Below are positions 8,162-16,413 of a stretch of 37,311 bases of DNA, one piece after another (the stretch's first letter is position 1; every line of letters begins with the position of its first letter). Under the pieces are notes generated by a model. It had not been told where the DNA came from. It did not search any database and saw only the letters and a list, made by a program, of their open reading frames with translations. Made by a program: the position numbers and the translations under genes. This stretch comes from an uncultured Bacteroidales bacterium (GTDB lineage Bacteria > Bacteroidota > Bacteroidia > Bacteroidales > Bacteroidaceae), in the NCBI GenBank assembly GCA_902771725.1, contig CACXXT010000024.1:1-37311 (forward strand), read 5' to 3'.

Positions 8162-9784
8162 TTAGTGCTTAATATTCGGCTCTTCGAGTCCCAATCCTTT
8201 CTTCTTATCGACGACTTTCAGCACCAGTCCGAGCAGCAAAGCTGCTACGCCCAGACATGCAAGCATCACGAGCGGTGCGGTGTAGTTGTACTGGGTGGGG
8301 TCGGTGACACCGGGGTTGGTCTTGTCGAGCACCTTGCCGATGAGCAGCGGGAAGAGCCAGAGGCCGATGTTCTGAATCCAGAAGATGAGGGCGTAGGCAG
8401 AGCCGATGACCTTGGCGTCGACGAGCTTGGGTACACTGGGCCACAGGCTGGCGGGCACCAGCGAGAAGGAGGCACCCAGCACGAGAATCGTCAGATAGGC
8501 AATGGCGATGCCGCCGATGGCGTTGCCCTTGAAGGCGGGGAGCACAAAAGCGAAGGTCAGGTGGCATGCGATGAGCAGCAGCGAGCCCAGAACGAGCATG
8601 GTAGCAGCCTTACCCTTGTGGTCGACGTAGGATCCGAGAATCGGGGTGATGAGCACTGCCAGGAGTGGGAAGACGGCAAAAATACTCTCGGCAGACTGCC
8701 GCATGTAGCCCATGTAGCAGTAGGTGATGAGAGAAAGGATGCTGAGTGCCAGCAAGCCCATCTTGCTTGTGCTCTTCTTCTGGAAATTGCTGGCGAAACC
8801 TGTGGCGGCGACGATGAGCATGATGATGTACTGCACAACGGTCACACTGCTGCTGGCCCAGAAGGAGTCGGCGGCAGGAGGTGTCAGCGTCAGGTTACAC
8901 TGGAGCATGTTGACGGCGTACTTCTGGAATGGGAAGATGGCGCTGTAGTAGAGTACACACAGCAGTGCCACGAGCCAGAATCCGCTAGAAGTGAGGATCT
9001 GACCAATGTCGCTGATTTTGAAGGGGTCGTCCTTCTCCTCGGCTTCGCCCGTCTGTTCGTCGAGCTTGCGGTCCATGAAGAAGTAGACGATGGTCATGAT
9101 CAAGGCGATGCACATCAGAACGATGCCGAATGCTACGGCACGGCTGACGCTGACGACACCACCCAGACGTGCAAAGAACGGCGAGAAGATCATCACCGTG
9201 GCAACGCCCAGGCGGGCAAGGGCCATCTCAGAACCCATGGCGAGAGCCATCTCGCGTCCCTTGAACCACTTGACGATACCGCGGGAAACGGTGATACCGG
9301 CCATCTCGCAACCGCATCCGAAAATCATGAAACCGCAGGCGGCAAACTTGGCAGACGCGGGCATGCCCTCGTAGAACGGCGAGACGCCGAGCTCATCGAA
9401 GAGGGGGATGTAGTTGAGGTTGTTGGTGAACCAGGTCTCGAGACTGCTGCCGATGAAGGCGTCGCTGACGGCGTACCACTTGACGAGTGCACCGATAAGC
9501 ATGACGGCAGCAGAGAGCACAGCTGTGAAGCGGACTCCCATCTTGTCGAGGATGATGCCGGCAAAGATGAGGAAGAAGGCGAAGACGTTGAGGAACACCT
9601 CAGAGCCTTGCATGGTGCCGAAGGCTGTGCTGTCCCAGCCTCGTGTTTCCAGCATGAGGTCCTTGATGGGTGAGAGGATGTCCATGAAAATGTAGCTGCA
9701 GAACATGGCCAGCGCCAGTAGCAGCAGGGCCGTCCAGCGCATGGCGGCGCTGTCGCGTAGGGTCTTTTGGATTGCTTGAGTCAT
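8162..9784 (-). CDS. major facilitator superfamily transporter
   Basis: The protein has 540 residues and about 12 hydrophobic segments, beginning with WTALLLLALAMFCSYIFMDIL, so it is an inner-membrane permease. The loop after the second and third segments (IILDKMGVRFTAV) fits the MFS signature D-x-x-G-x-R. It is longer than a usual MFS permease (about 400-450 residues); the extra length is in a loop around residues 110-150 and a charged central loop (DRKLDEQTGEAEEKDDPFK, about 240-260). The substrate cannot be told from sequence. It lies 60 bp downstream of the S9 peptidase gene on the same strand, so a link to peptide or amino-acid uptake is possible, but this is only context. Confidence 0.85.
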   Translation of the reverse strand: MTQAIQKTLRDSAAMRWTALLLLALAMFCSYIFMDILSPIKDLMLETRGWDSTAFGTMQGSEVFLNVFAFFLIFAGIILDKMGVRFTAVLSAAVMLIGALVKWYAVSDAFIGSSLETWFTNNLNYIPLFDELGVSPFYEGMPASAKFAACGFMIFGCGCEMAGITVSRGIVKWFKGREMALAMGSEMALARLGVATVMIFSPFFARLGGVVSVSRAVAFGIVLMCIALIMTIVYFFMDRKLDEQTGEAEEKDDPFKISDIGQILTSSGFWLVALLCVLYYSAIFPFQKYAVNMLQCNLTLTPPAADSFWASSSVTVVQYIIMLIVAATGFASNFQKKSTSKMGLLALSILSLITYCYMGYMRQSAESIFAVFPLLAVLITPILGSYVDHKGKAATMLVLGSLLLIACHLTFAFVLPAFKGNAIGGIAIAYLTILVLGASFSLVPASLWPSVPKLVDAKVIGSAYALIFWIQNIGLWLFPLLIGKVLDKTNPGVTDPTQYNYTAPLVMLACLGVAALLLGLVLKVVDKKKGLGLEEPNIKH

Positions 9785-9802
9785 TATTTTAAGGATTTTA
9801 TA

Positions 9803-9840
9803 GGGCTAATGGTGCAAATAGGGCCAATGGAGGCCAATAG
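9803..9840. repeat. three short direct repeats upstream of the MFS gene
   Basis: Three copies of a 10-bp unit, GGGCTAATGG (9803), GGGCCAATGG (9821) and AGGCCAATAG (9831), fill most of the gap between the S9 peptidase stop and the MFS start. They could be regulatory or slippage products. Confidence 0.5.
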
Positions 9841-9844
9841 TTTT

Positions 9845-12151
9845 TTACTTGAGCCAGCGTGCGAGCCAGGCGAAGTATGTTCGCTGCCAGAGGACTCCGT
9901 TCTGGGGCTTCAGTACCCAGTGGTTCTCATCGGGGTAGAGGAGGAGTTCAGCCTCGATGCCACGCATACGGGCAGCATTGAAGGCACTCATGCCCTGTGT
10001 GGCGTTGATGCGGTAGTCTTTCTCACCGTGGATGCAGAGAATAGGAGTGTCCCACAGGTCGACGAAGAGATGGGGAGAATTGCGGTAGGTGCGGTCGGCA
10101 TTGGCGGTGCGGTCTTTGTTCCAGTAGGCATCGTCGTACTCCCAGTTGGAGAACCAGTTCTCCTCGGTCTCGGTGTACATGGCTTCGAGGTTGAAGGCAC
10201 CGTCGTGGGAGATGAAGCACTTGAAGCGCTTGTCGTGGTGGCCGGCGAGGTAGTAGACGCTGAATCCACCGAAGGAGGCTCCTACACAGCCGAGGCGGTC
10301 GCGGTCGACATAGGGCAGGGAGTCGCAGGCATCGTCAATGGCGCTGAGGTAGTCGCGCATGCACTGTCCAGTCCAGTCGCCGGAGATTTCCTCCAGCCAC
10401 TCCTGACCGAAGCCGGGAAGACCGCGGCGATTGGGAGCAATGACGACATAGCCTTGAGAAGCCATGATGTAGAAATTCCAGCGGTAGGACCAGAACTGGG
10501 AAACAGGCGATTGTGGGCCACCTTCGCAGAAGAGCAGGGTGGGGTACTTCTTTGTGGGATCGAAGTGAGGAGGCTTGATGACCCAGTAGAGGAGCTGTTG
10601 CCCGTCGGTGGTGGGGCACCAGCGGGGCTCTGAGCTGCCTGGCGCGAGCTGGGATAGGATGTGGTCGTTCTCTGCGGTGAGCTGGGAAATCTCGACGGGA
10701 AAACCGTCGGGCACACTGACCACATAGAGGTCGGCGGGGTGGAAGAAGTCGTGGCGCTCCATGAGGAGGCGGACAGGCTGGGGAGTGGACCCCTCGGATG
10801 AATCCGAGGGAACTGCTGCAGCGGGGAGAAGTTGCAGGGCGCCCCAGTCTGCCTGCTCGTCGGTGAGCTGTGTGACCTGGCCTTCGAGGTTCGTGCGGTA
10901 GAGGTTGACAGTGGCGTGCCATACACCTATATAATATAAGGTGTGGCTGTCGGCGCCCCAGACGAAGTCGTCGACGTTGGAGTCGAAGGACTCTGTTACA
11001 TAGACTTTGGCTTCTGCCGAAGGTTCCTTGTCCAATTGCTGGAGGTCATAGACGCAGAGCCGCTGGCGGTCAGCCTCGTAGCCGTCGCGCTCCATAGAGA
11101 GCCATGCGACGTAGCGGCCGTCGGGTGAGAACTTGGGGTTCTGGTCGTAGCCTACTTGCCGATCAAAGTTTTCGTCTTTCTGATTGATGGCTTGGTTCTT
11201 GAGCGTCTTGGTCGGATTGAGCAGGTTGTCGGTGTGATAGGCCAATCCCTCGTCCGGCACCACATCAAACTCGCAGCCGTTCTTGCAGAGGTTCCGGGTT
11301 TTGTCCATATCGCCGCTCTCCACATCATAGAGGAAGATGTCGGAGTCGGTGCTGATGCTGTAGTCGAGCCCCGTCTTGCAGCGGCAGGTGAAGGCGATGA
11401 ACTTGCTGTTGGGCGACCAGGCCAGTTGCTCGATACCGCCGAAAGGCTCCATGGGGCATTCGTAAGGGAATCCTTCGAGGATGTCGAACTCCTCTCCGCT
11501 CTCGAGGTCGAGGACGAAGGGATGCGGGATGCTCTCGACATAGTGGTCCCAGTGGCGGTACATCAGGTCGGTGATGACACGGCCGGTGCTCTTGGGCAGG
11601 TCGGCGGGACGTTCGGCGATGATGTCGTGGTATGGAACGGACTTGATGATGATGAGCTTCTTCTGGTCGGGAGAGAAGAGGAATCCTTCGACGGAGCCTT
11701 CGGTGCGGGTGATTTGCTTGCGTGCCTTGCCCTGGGTGTTCATTGTCCATACCTCGCCTTTGCTCTCGAAAGCGATGCAATCATCGGAGAGCCATACGGG
11801 CGAGGAGCCAAGGCCGAGGAGGCGGGGAGATTCCGCGCCAACATGCGCGGCACCCGGCGCAGAGGCAGAGGGGGAGGGGAGGTCCTGGATGTAGAGAAGT
11901 GTGTTGCTGCGGTTCTGCTCTACGCTGTAGTAGGATACTTGGTAGCAGATCTTCGTGCCGTCGGGTGAGGCGGCGTAGGATCCGATGCGCCCCATGGCCC
12001 AGAGGGCTTCAGGGGTAAGGGTGTCTGAGGCGAGTGTGATGTCGCTTCGGAGGATGAGATCTTCGTCGGCAGCGTTGCCCGTGCAGGAGGAGAGAGGGGC
12101 TACGGTGGCGAGGATGGCTGATGCAGATAGGATTTTCAATGCAGTTTTCAT
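9845..12151 (-). CDS. S9 family (prolyl oligopeptidase-type) peptidase, lipoprotein
   Basis: The protein has 768 residues with a lipoprotein signal (lipobox LSSC, Cys23). The N-terminal two thirds form a WD40/TolB-like propeller (SPDGTKICY, SPDQKKLII, SPNSKFIAF, SPDGRYVAW). The C-terminal part is an alpha/beta-hydrolase with GASFGG (Ser626), Asp712 in HGEKDYR and His744 in DENHW. This is the S9 serine peptidase layout, cleaving short peptides, probably in the periplasm or at the outer membrane. Two GC-rich palindromes occur in frame: one gives GAAHVGAE (residues 100-107) in a Ser/Pro/Ala-rich loop, the other PSDSSEG (448-454). Both lie in low-complexity stretches of propeller loops. The gene is 129 bp downstream of yidC on the same strand. 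Confidence 0.9.
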   Translation of the reverse strand: MKTALKILSASAILATVAPLSSCTGNAADEDLILRSDITLASDTLTPEALWAMGRIGSYAASPDGTKICYQVSYYSVEQNRSNTLLYIQDLPSPSASAPGAAHVGAESPRLLGLGSSPVWLSDDCIAFESKGEVWTMNTQGKARKQITRTEGSVEGFLFSPDQKKLIIIKSVPYHDIIAERPADLPKSTGRVITDLMYRHWDHYVESIPHPFVLDLESGEEFDILEGFPYECPMEPFGGIEQLAWSPNSKFIAFTCRCKTGLDYSISTDSDIFLYDVESGDMDKTRNLCKNGCEFDVVPDEGLAYHTDNLLNPTKTLKNQAINQKDENFDRQVGYDQNPKFSPDGRYVAWLSMERDGYEADRQRLCVYDLQQLDKEPSAEAKVYVTESFDSNVDDFVWGADSHTLYYIGVWHATVNLYRTNLEGQVTQLTDEQADWGALQLLPAAAVPSDSSEGSTPQPVRLLMERHDFFHPADLYVVSVPDGFPVEISQLTAENDHILSQLAPGSSEPRWCPTTDGQQLLYWVIKPPHFDPTKKYPTLLFCEGGPQSPVSQFWSYRWNFYIMASQGYVVIAPNRRGLPGFGQEWLEEISGDWTGQCMRDYLSAIDDACDSLPYVDRDRLGCVGASFGGFSVYYLAGHHDKRFKCFISHDGAFNLEAMYTETEENWFSNWEYDDAYWNKDRTANADRTYRNSPHLFVDLWDTPILCIHGEKDYRINATQGMSAFNAARMRGIEAELLLYPDENHWVLKPQNGVLWQRTYFAWLARWLK
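10791..10810 (-). repeat. in-frame perfect palindrome in the S9 peptidase gene
   Basis: A 9-bp perfect stem (CCCTCGGAT 10791-10799 with ATCCGAGGG 10802-10810) with a 2-base centre. It encodes PSDSSEG within a Pro/Ser-rich stretch of the peptidase. Confidence 0.7.
11831..11856 (-). repeat. in-frame palindromic element, S9 peptidase copy
   Basis: The stem CCGCGC (11833-11838) with GCGCGG (11845-11850) lies inside a 26-base segment that matches 13691-13716 in yidC at 24 of 26 positions. Both copies are read in the same frame and give GAA-(H/Q)-(V/I)-GAE. Confidence 0.75.
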
Positions 12152-12164
12152 TGTTGAAGGAAGT

Positions 12165-12185
12165 CCCGGCGGGAAAACCGCCGGG
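12165..12185 (-). repeat. GC-rich palindrome, intergenic copy 2
   Basis: An 8-bp perfect stem (CCCGGCGG 12165-12172 with CCGCCGGG 12178-12185) with a GAAAA loop, 14 bases upstream of the S9 peptidase start. There is no T-run downstream on the minus strand. Confidence 0.65.
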
Positions 12186-12189
12186 CATA

Positions 12190-12280
12190 GTAATATTGGT
12201 AAGGAGAATTCTTTGATATTGGTGGTGATGAGTATTTCTTTGATATTGGTGGAAGGAGAATCCTTTGATATTGGTGGTGG
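12190..12280. repeat. imperfect tandem repeat between yidC and the S9 peptidase gene
   Basis: CTTTGATATTGGTGG occurs at 12211, 12238 and 12263 (periods 27 and 25), with a degenerate fourth copy near 12190. The units alternate with GGAGAATTC-like and GAGTATTTC-like spacers. The array fills the gap up to the yidC stop codon. Confidence 0.75.
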
Positions 12281-14227
12281 TTATTTCTTTTGCTGGCGCT
12301 GCTGCTCCTCGGCCATCTTCTGGAGAGCTTCGAGGCGTGCGGCCATGCCAGACTGTTTCTTGGGGTTGTTGGCGTTCTTGGCTTTGTAGGCTTCGAGTTG
12401 TGCGAGGAGTTTGTCGTCGTCGGTGGTCTTGCGGAGGAACCACATGATGAGGATGCTGGTCAGACCGGAGAGGAAATAGTAGTAGTTCAGACCGGAGCTG
12501 TAGGTGTTGAACATGAAGAAGAACATGAGCGGCATGAGGTACATCATCCAGCGCATCATCTTCATGCTTTGTTCCTGCTCGGGGGACATGACGGCATTCT
12601 GCTGCTGCTTCATCGAAATCCAGGTGTTGGCAATCTGCATGACGCAGAAGAGTACGCAGAAGATGCTGAGGTGGTCGCCGATGAGCCAGATGTCCTTGCC
12701 CCAACGGATGACGTCGTCGTAGGCCGAGAGGTCATCAGCCCAGAGGAAGCTCTGTCCGCGGAGCTCAATGGCGTTAGGAACGAAGTTGAAGAGGGCGATC
12801 CAGATAGGCGCTTGAATCAGCATCGGCAGGCAACCGCCCATGGGCGAAACGCCGTACTGGGAGTAGAGCTGCATCATCTCCTGCTGTTTCTTCATGGCGT
12901 CTTCCTGCTTGGGATATTTCTTGTTGAGTTCGTCGATTTTGGGTTTCAGAACGCGCATACGTGCGCTGGCGAGGTAGCTCTTCTTGGTGGCGGGGTAGAC
13001 GAGTGCCTTGACGATGATCGTCAGCAAGAGGAGTACTAGCCCCATGTGGAGTCCGAATCCCTTGAGCCAGTCGAAGAGGTAGATGATGAACCAGCGGTTG
13101 ATCCATCGTACGATGGGCCATCCGAGGTATACGAGGTCTTCGAGTTCGAGGTCTTTGTCGGCGATGAGGCTGAGGTCATTGTGAGCCTTCAGGGTGTGGA
13201 AGTCATTGGGACCGAGGTACATCTGCAATTGCGTGGGCTGTGTTCCCGTGGGGTCAAAGGCGGTCTGCATCGTTGCCTCGTAGTTCTTCAGGTATCCTTG
13301 TCCTTTCTCGTAGAGTTTGGAAGTAAGGTGGACATCGTGGAACTCCTGCTGGCTGATGAGCACGGCAGAGAAGAACTGGTTCTTGAATGCAATCCAGTCG
13401 AGGTTCTCTTCGATGTCCTTTTCCTTGTCGGAGGTTTCGGAGAGGTTGTCTGTGCTACCGTCGGCTTCGTGGTATCGGATGCAGGCATAGCGTTGTTCGA
13501 AGTCGAAGCCTTTCTCGAGCTGGCGGGCGCGGTCAGTCCAGCGGAGGTCGAGGGTGCGCATGGAGGGAGCGAAGAGGTTGTTGATGCCTCGGGCTGTGAC
13601 AACCATGTCGAGCATGTAGGAGTTCGGGCGCAGACAGTAGTCAATGTCGAGGGAGCCGGAGGCGAGGGGGAGGCGGAGGGTGACTGTGTTTTCCGCGCCA
13701 ATCTGCGCGGCACCCGACCCTGAGTCAGCGGGGGAGGAAGAATTGTCAGAGGGAGCGGAGGGGGAAAGGTCGGAGGAGGATGCTATCTGAAAGTAGAGGT
13801 CGCGGGTGACGATGTTTTCCTGCTTTCCGGCGAGGGAGAGGGTCATGCTGGCATCTTCCATGCTGAGGAGTCGCACGGGCTGCTTCTGCTGGTCGAGGTG
13901 GTTCTTGATGACGGCTTCCTCCACCATACCGCCATGGGTGTTGATGGTGATGCGGACGAGCTCATTCTCGAGGGTGATGAGCTGCTCTGTGCCCTGGCTT
14001 ACAGCAAAGAGTGCTGAGGTGGAGTCGATGGGAGTGGAGGCAGAACTGGATGACTCGGCTGCAGCTGCCGCAGCTTCGGCTTCGAGAGCCTTCTGGTGCT
14101 GAACGGCGGCGATGGAGTCACGCTCGCGCTGTGCTTTGAGTTGTTCTTCTGAGGGGCGGCTGTACCAGGTGAATGCGATGAGCACAGCTGCCATGAGGAC
14201 GAATCCTGTAACGGTGTTTTTATCCAT
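12281..14227 (-). CDS. yidC: membrane protein insertase YidC
   Basis: The protein has 648 residues. It has an N-terminal membrane anchor (about 6-22), a large periplasmic P1 domain (about 75-350), and the conserved insertase core with five membrane segments from about residue 370 to 600 (LHMGLVLLLLTIIVKALVYP, QYGVSPMGGCLPMLIQAPIW, YLMPLMFFFMFN). It ends in a charged, Gln/Lys-rich tail. YidC inserts proteins into the inner membrane alone or with SecYEG. A Ser/Pro/Asp-rich stretch in P1 (about 150-170) is followed by GAAQIGAE (172-179), which is encoded by a GC-rich palindrome almost identical to one in the adjacent S9 peptidase gene. It lies 53 bp after yihA, with another palindrome and an A-rich leader just before its start. 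Confidence 0.97.
   Translation of the reverse strand: MDKNTVTGFVLMAAVLIAFTWYSRPSEEQLKAQRERDSIAAVQHQKALEAEAAAAAAESSSSASTPIDSTSALFAVSQGTEQLITLENELVRITINTHGGMVEEAVIKNHLDQQKQPVRLLSMEDASMTLSLAGKQENIVTRDLYFQIASSSDLSPSAPSDNSSSPADSGSGAAQIGAENTVTLRLPLASGSLDIDYCLRPNSYMLDMVVTARGINNLFAPSMRTLDLRWTDRARQLEKGFDFEQRYACIRYHEADGSTDNLSETSDKEKDIEENLDWIAFKNQFFSAVLISQQEFHDVHLTSKLYEKGQGYLKNYEATMQTAFDPTGTQPTQLQMYLGPNDFHTLKAHNDLSLIADKDLELEDLVYLGWPIVRWINRWFIIYLFDWLKGFGLHMGLVLLLLTIIVKALVYPATKKSYLASARMRVLKPKIDELNKKYPKQEDAMKKQQEMMQLYSQYGVSPMGGCLPMLIQAPIWIALFNFVPNAIELRGQSFLWADDLSAYDDVIRWGKDIWLIGDHLSIFCVLFCVMQIANTWISMKQQQNAVMSPEQEQSMKMMRWMMYLMPLMFFFMFNTYSSGLNYYYFLSGLTSILIMWFLRKTTDDDKLLAQLEAYKAKNANNPKKQSGMAARLEALQKMAEEQQRQQKK
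13691..13716 (-). repeat. in-frame palindromic element, yidC copy
   Basis: The stem CCGCGC (13693-13698) with GCGCGG (13705-13710) lies in a 26-base segment shared with the S9 peptidase gene (two mismatches, both in the loop). It encodes residues of GAAQIGAE in the P1 domain. Confidence 0.75.
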
Positions 14228-14251
14228 TGATGCTTTTTTTCTTTTTTTTCT

Positions 14252-14271
14252 TCCGACGGGAAGCCGTCGGA
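14252..14271 (-). repeat. GC-rich palindrome, intergenic copy 3
   Basis: An 8-bp perfect stem (TCCGACGG 14252-14259 with CCGTCGGA 14264-14271) with a GAAG loop, followed on the plus strand by CACACGG. It lies between the yihA stop and the yidC start. On the minus strand it is followed by an A-rich run, not a T-run, so it is not a terminator of yihA. Confidence 0.65.
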
Positions 14272-14280
14272 CACACGGAA

Positions 14281-14883
14281 TTATGATTGGATTTCTTTGT
14301 TAATGTCTTCAATGTATTTGAGCAGTTCTTCGCGCCCCAACCGTGTTTCGGCAGAGGTTACGAAGTGTGGCGGGAGTGGTTCCCAGTCCTCTGCAAGGCG
14401 TGTGAGGTAGGCATTGATGTTCTCCGTCAGACGGGCACGGCTGAGCTTGTCGGCCTTGGTGAAGACGATGCTGAATGGCACGTTGCTCTCTCCCAGCCAG
14501 TTCATGAACTCGAGGTCAATCTGCTGTGGCTCATGGCGGCAGTCGATGAGGACAAAGAGGTTGGAGAGCTGACGTCGCTGGAGAATGTATCCTGAGATCA
14601 TCTGTTCGAGCTTGGCGCGCTGTGTCTTGCTGCGCTGGGCAAAGCCGTAGCCTGGGAGGTCTACGAGATACCAGTCCTCGTTGATGAGGAAGTGGTTGAT
14701 GAGCAGGGTTTTGCCCGGCGTGGCAGAGGTCTTAGCCAGCTTGCGGTTGGCTGTGAGCATGTTGATGAGGCTGGATTTGCCTACGTTGGATCGTCCGATG
14801 AAGGCGTATTCCGGCAACTGGTGCTCAGGACACTGATAGGCATAAGCACTGCTGATAACGAATTTTGCGGATCTGATTTCCAT
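14281..14883 (-). CDS. yihA: ribosome biogenesis GTPase YihA/YsxC (EngB)
   Basis: The protein has 200 residues with all GTPase motifs: G1 GRSNVGKS (30-37), the G2 Thr in SATPGKT (53-59), G3 DLPG (75-78), G4 TKAD (142-145) and G5 TSAE (176-179). Length and the [11 protein letters not shown] signature are those of the EngB family, which acts in late assembly of the 50S ribosomal subunit in the cytoplasm. It starts 9 bp after the DUF3078 stop on the same strand and is followed by yidC, so it is probably transcribed from the promoter at 16301-16308. Confidence 0.97.
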   Translation of the reverse strand: MEIRSAKFVISSAYAYQCPEHQLPEYAFIGRSNVGKSSLINMLTANRKLAKTSATPGKTLLINHFLINEDWYLVDLPGYGFAQRSKTQRAKLEQMISGYILQRRQLSNLFVLIDCRHEPQQIDLEFMNWLGESNVPFSIVFTKADKLSRARLTENINAYLTRLAEDWEPLPPHFVTSAETRLGREELLKYIEDINKEIQS

Positions 14884-14892
14884 GGTTTCTGC

Positions 14893-16275
14893 TTAAAAGT
14901 CGTAGCTCAGTCCGAGCGAGAGGTATTCCTTGAACATCCAGTAGGTCTCACGTGCGCTATCTTCAGCCAGGCTGCCGTCTTCGTTGCGCTTGACGTTGTA
15001 GTACTTGGTGTCCTCGAATCTGGGATTCATGAAGATCATCGCAGACAGGTACCTGTTGATGGTGAAATTGAAGGTGTTCTCGTTCTCGATGCGGGTCATT
15101 TTGAAGTTGGAGAACCAGTAGAGTCGTGACTGCCAGGAGATGTTCTTGACAATCTTCCATGTAAACTTCCCTTCGATGTTGGGACCCCACTCATGCTTGC
15201 TGTGGTGGCCCGGGTTAATGCCGTAGCGTCCGATGAGTCCTTGTCGCTCCACGTAAGTGATGACGTAGGAGAGTGGTGCCAGCATCAGGCTCAAGTTGAA
15301 TTTCGGCTTGTCGAGCTTGTAGTTCATACCTATGGAGGAGCGGACGTAGAGAGGCGAGACGAAGTCACCCGTGACCGTGCGTGAACTACCTTGGTAGCTC
15401 ATGTAAGGCTGAGTCTGCAGCTGCAGCTGTGCCGAGTAGTTCCACTTGCCGATGGCCTTGATACCCAGGGTGGACGTCAGGCGGAGGAGGTTGCTGGTAG
15501 GTCGGAACTTGGGGTCGCTGCTCTCCGATGTCTGGAAGCCAAGCTGAGCCTCCAACCGATTGTCCAGCTGCACCTTGCGCTGGTTGTTGAAGTTGGCGTC
15601 CACGACCAGGGCCATGAGCATGGAGTAGGCATTCTCGCCGCCCTGATACCAGTTCTTGGAGAAGTAGTTCTGGGTGAATTGCATTTTGCCGTTGCCCTTG
15701 AAGGTCCAGAAGTTAGGTCTCTTGACCTCCGGTTCCACAGCTTCGACCTCCACCGCGGGAACTTCCTCGATGACTTTCTCGGCAATCTTCTTTTCCTCCT
15801 CCACCTTTTGTGCGAGGTCGGTGCGGAGTCTGGATGTGCTCATGAGGTCTTCCTGCGTGGTTGCGAATAGGTCAGGCCTGAGCACATAGGCGCGGTTCAG
15901 CTGTTCGTTGATAATCTCGTTGAGGGTGAGCTGGCGGTCGGTGGTCTGTCCGAGTGAGGGCAGGGTGGCGGCGTAGATCGAGGGCAACGGTGCGACGGCG
16001 GTGCTGTCTTCTGCATCGATGCTCATGTTCTGCTGCAGGGCGCTGCGATAGAGGGTGCCTGGCGCAAAGAGGCGGAAGAGATAGGGATTTGGTCTTAGGG
16101 TGCCCTGCTGGGAGTGCTGCATGGCCTGGCTTGCCACGAGGTCTTCCAGCCGCTGGGTGTACAGCGCAACGATGGAATCTGCGCTGGTCAGCGGCTCGTT
16201 CGCGCGGTTGTCGGCGAGGAGGCTGGAAGGAATCGTCAGCGCGAGGCAGAGAAGGATGATTATAGGTTTGCGCAT
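14893..16275 (-). CDS. DUF3078-type outer-membrane protein
   Basis: The protein has 460 residues from the ATG at 16275. This start is chosen because a -7 promoter element lies just upstream (16301-16308) and because MRKPIIILLCLALTIPSSLLA is a clear signal peptide; the longer open frame would start upstream of the promoter. The N-terminal 180 residues are helical and charged, with a Glu/Val/Lys-rich linker (about 165-185). From about 190 on, strands with W-x-x-GG-x-N (NWYQGGENAYS) and alternating aromatic residues to the final LSLGLSYDF resemble the DUF3078 family, likely an outer-membrane beta-barrel ending in Phe. Function is unknown. It is first in a run with yihA and yidC. Confidence 0.7.
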   Translation of the reverse strand: MRKPIIILLCLALTIPSSLLADNRANEPLTSADSIVALYTQRLEDLVASQAMQHSQQGTLRPNPYLFRLFAPGTLYRSALQQNMSIDAEDSTAVAPLPSIYAATLPSLGQTTDRQLTLNEIINEQLNRAYVLRPDLFATTQEDLMSTSRLRTDLAQKVEEEKKIAEKVIEEVPAVEVEAVEPEVKRPNFWTFKGNGKMQFTQNYFSKNWYQGGENAYSMLMALVVDANFNNQRKVQLDNRLEAQLGFQTSESSDPKFRPTSNLLRLTSTLGIKAIGKWNYSAQLQLQTQPYMSYQGSSRTVTGDFVSPLYVRSSIGMNYKLDKPKFNLSLMLAPLSYVITYVERQGLIGRYGINPGHHSKHEWGPNIEGKFTWKIVKNISWQSRLYWFSNFKMTRIENENTFNFTINRYLSAMIFMNPRFEDTKYYNVKRNEDGSLAEDSARETYWMFKEYLSLGLSYDF

Positions 16276-16300
16276 GTGCGTGTATTCTTTTAATGTGGTG

Positions 16301-16308
16301 CAAAGGTA
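16301..16308 (-). promoter_or_regulatory. -7 promoter element for the DUF3078-yihA-yidC run
   Basis: The minus strand reads TACCTTTG, an exact TAnnTTTG match, 26 bases upstream of the ATG at 16275. A GTTG lies 16 bases upstream of it, closer than the usual -33 spacing. Confidence 0.7.
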
Positions 16309-16336
16309 CGAAAAATAATCGAAACAACCATATTTT

Positions 16337-16405
16337 CCTCCCTTCTTAGGGGCTATTTTTTGCAATAATTCGAAAAAACACCTATTTCTTGCCTCCGTTT
16401 AGGGG
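16337..16405. promoter_or_regulatory. paired direct repeats between divergent promoters (possible operators)
   Basis: CCTCCCTTCTTAGGGG (16337-16352) and CCTCCGTTTAGGGG (16392-16405) are imperfect direct repeats, each followed by a T-rich stretch. The second lies between the -33 and -7 regions of the kinase promoter, the first just upstream of the DUF3078 promoter. Each unit has CCT/AGG symmetry. Confidence 0.4.
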
Positions 16406-16413
16406 ATTTTGTG

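Noticed and set aside
8165..9673. 502-codon open frame on the plus strand
   Set aside because: It is fully antisense to the MFS transporter gene, whose protein shows clear membrane segments; the antisense product is an unfamiliar His/Glu/Asp-rich sequence produced by the GC-biased third positions.
9814..9822. TATTTG on the minus strand as a promoter for the MFS gene
   Set aside because: It lacks the two-base spacer of TAnnTTTG; too weak to call.
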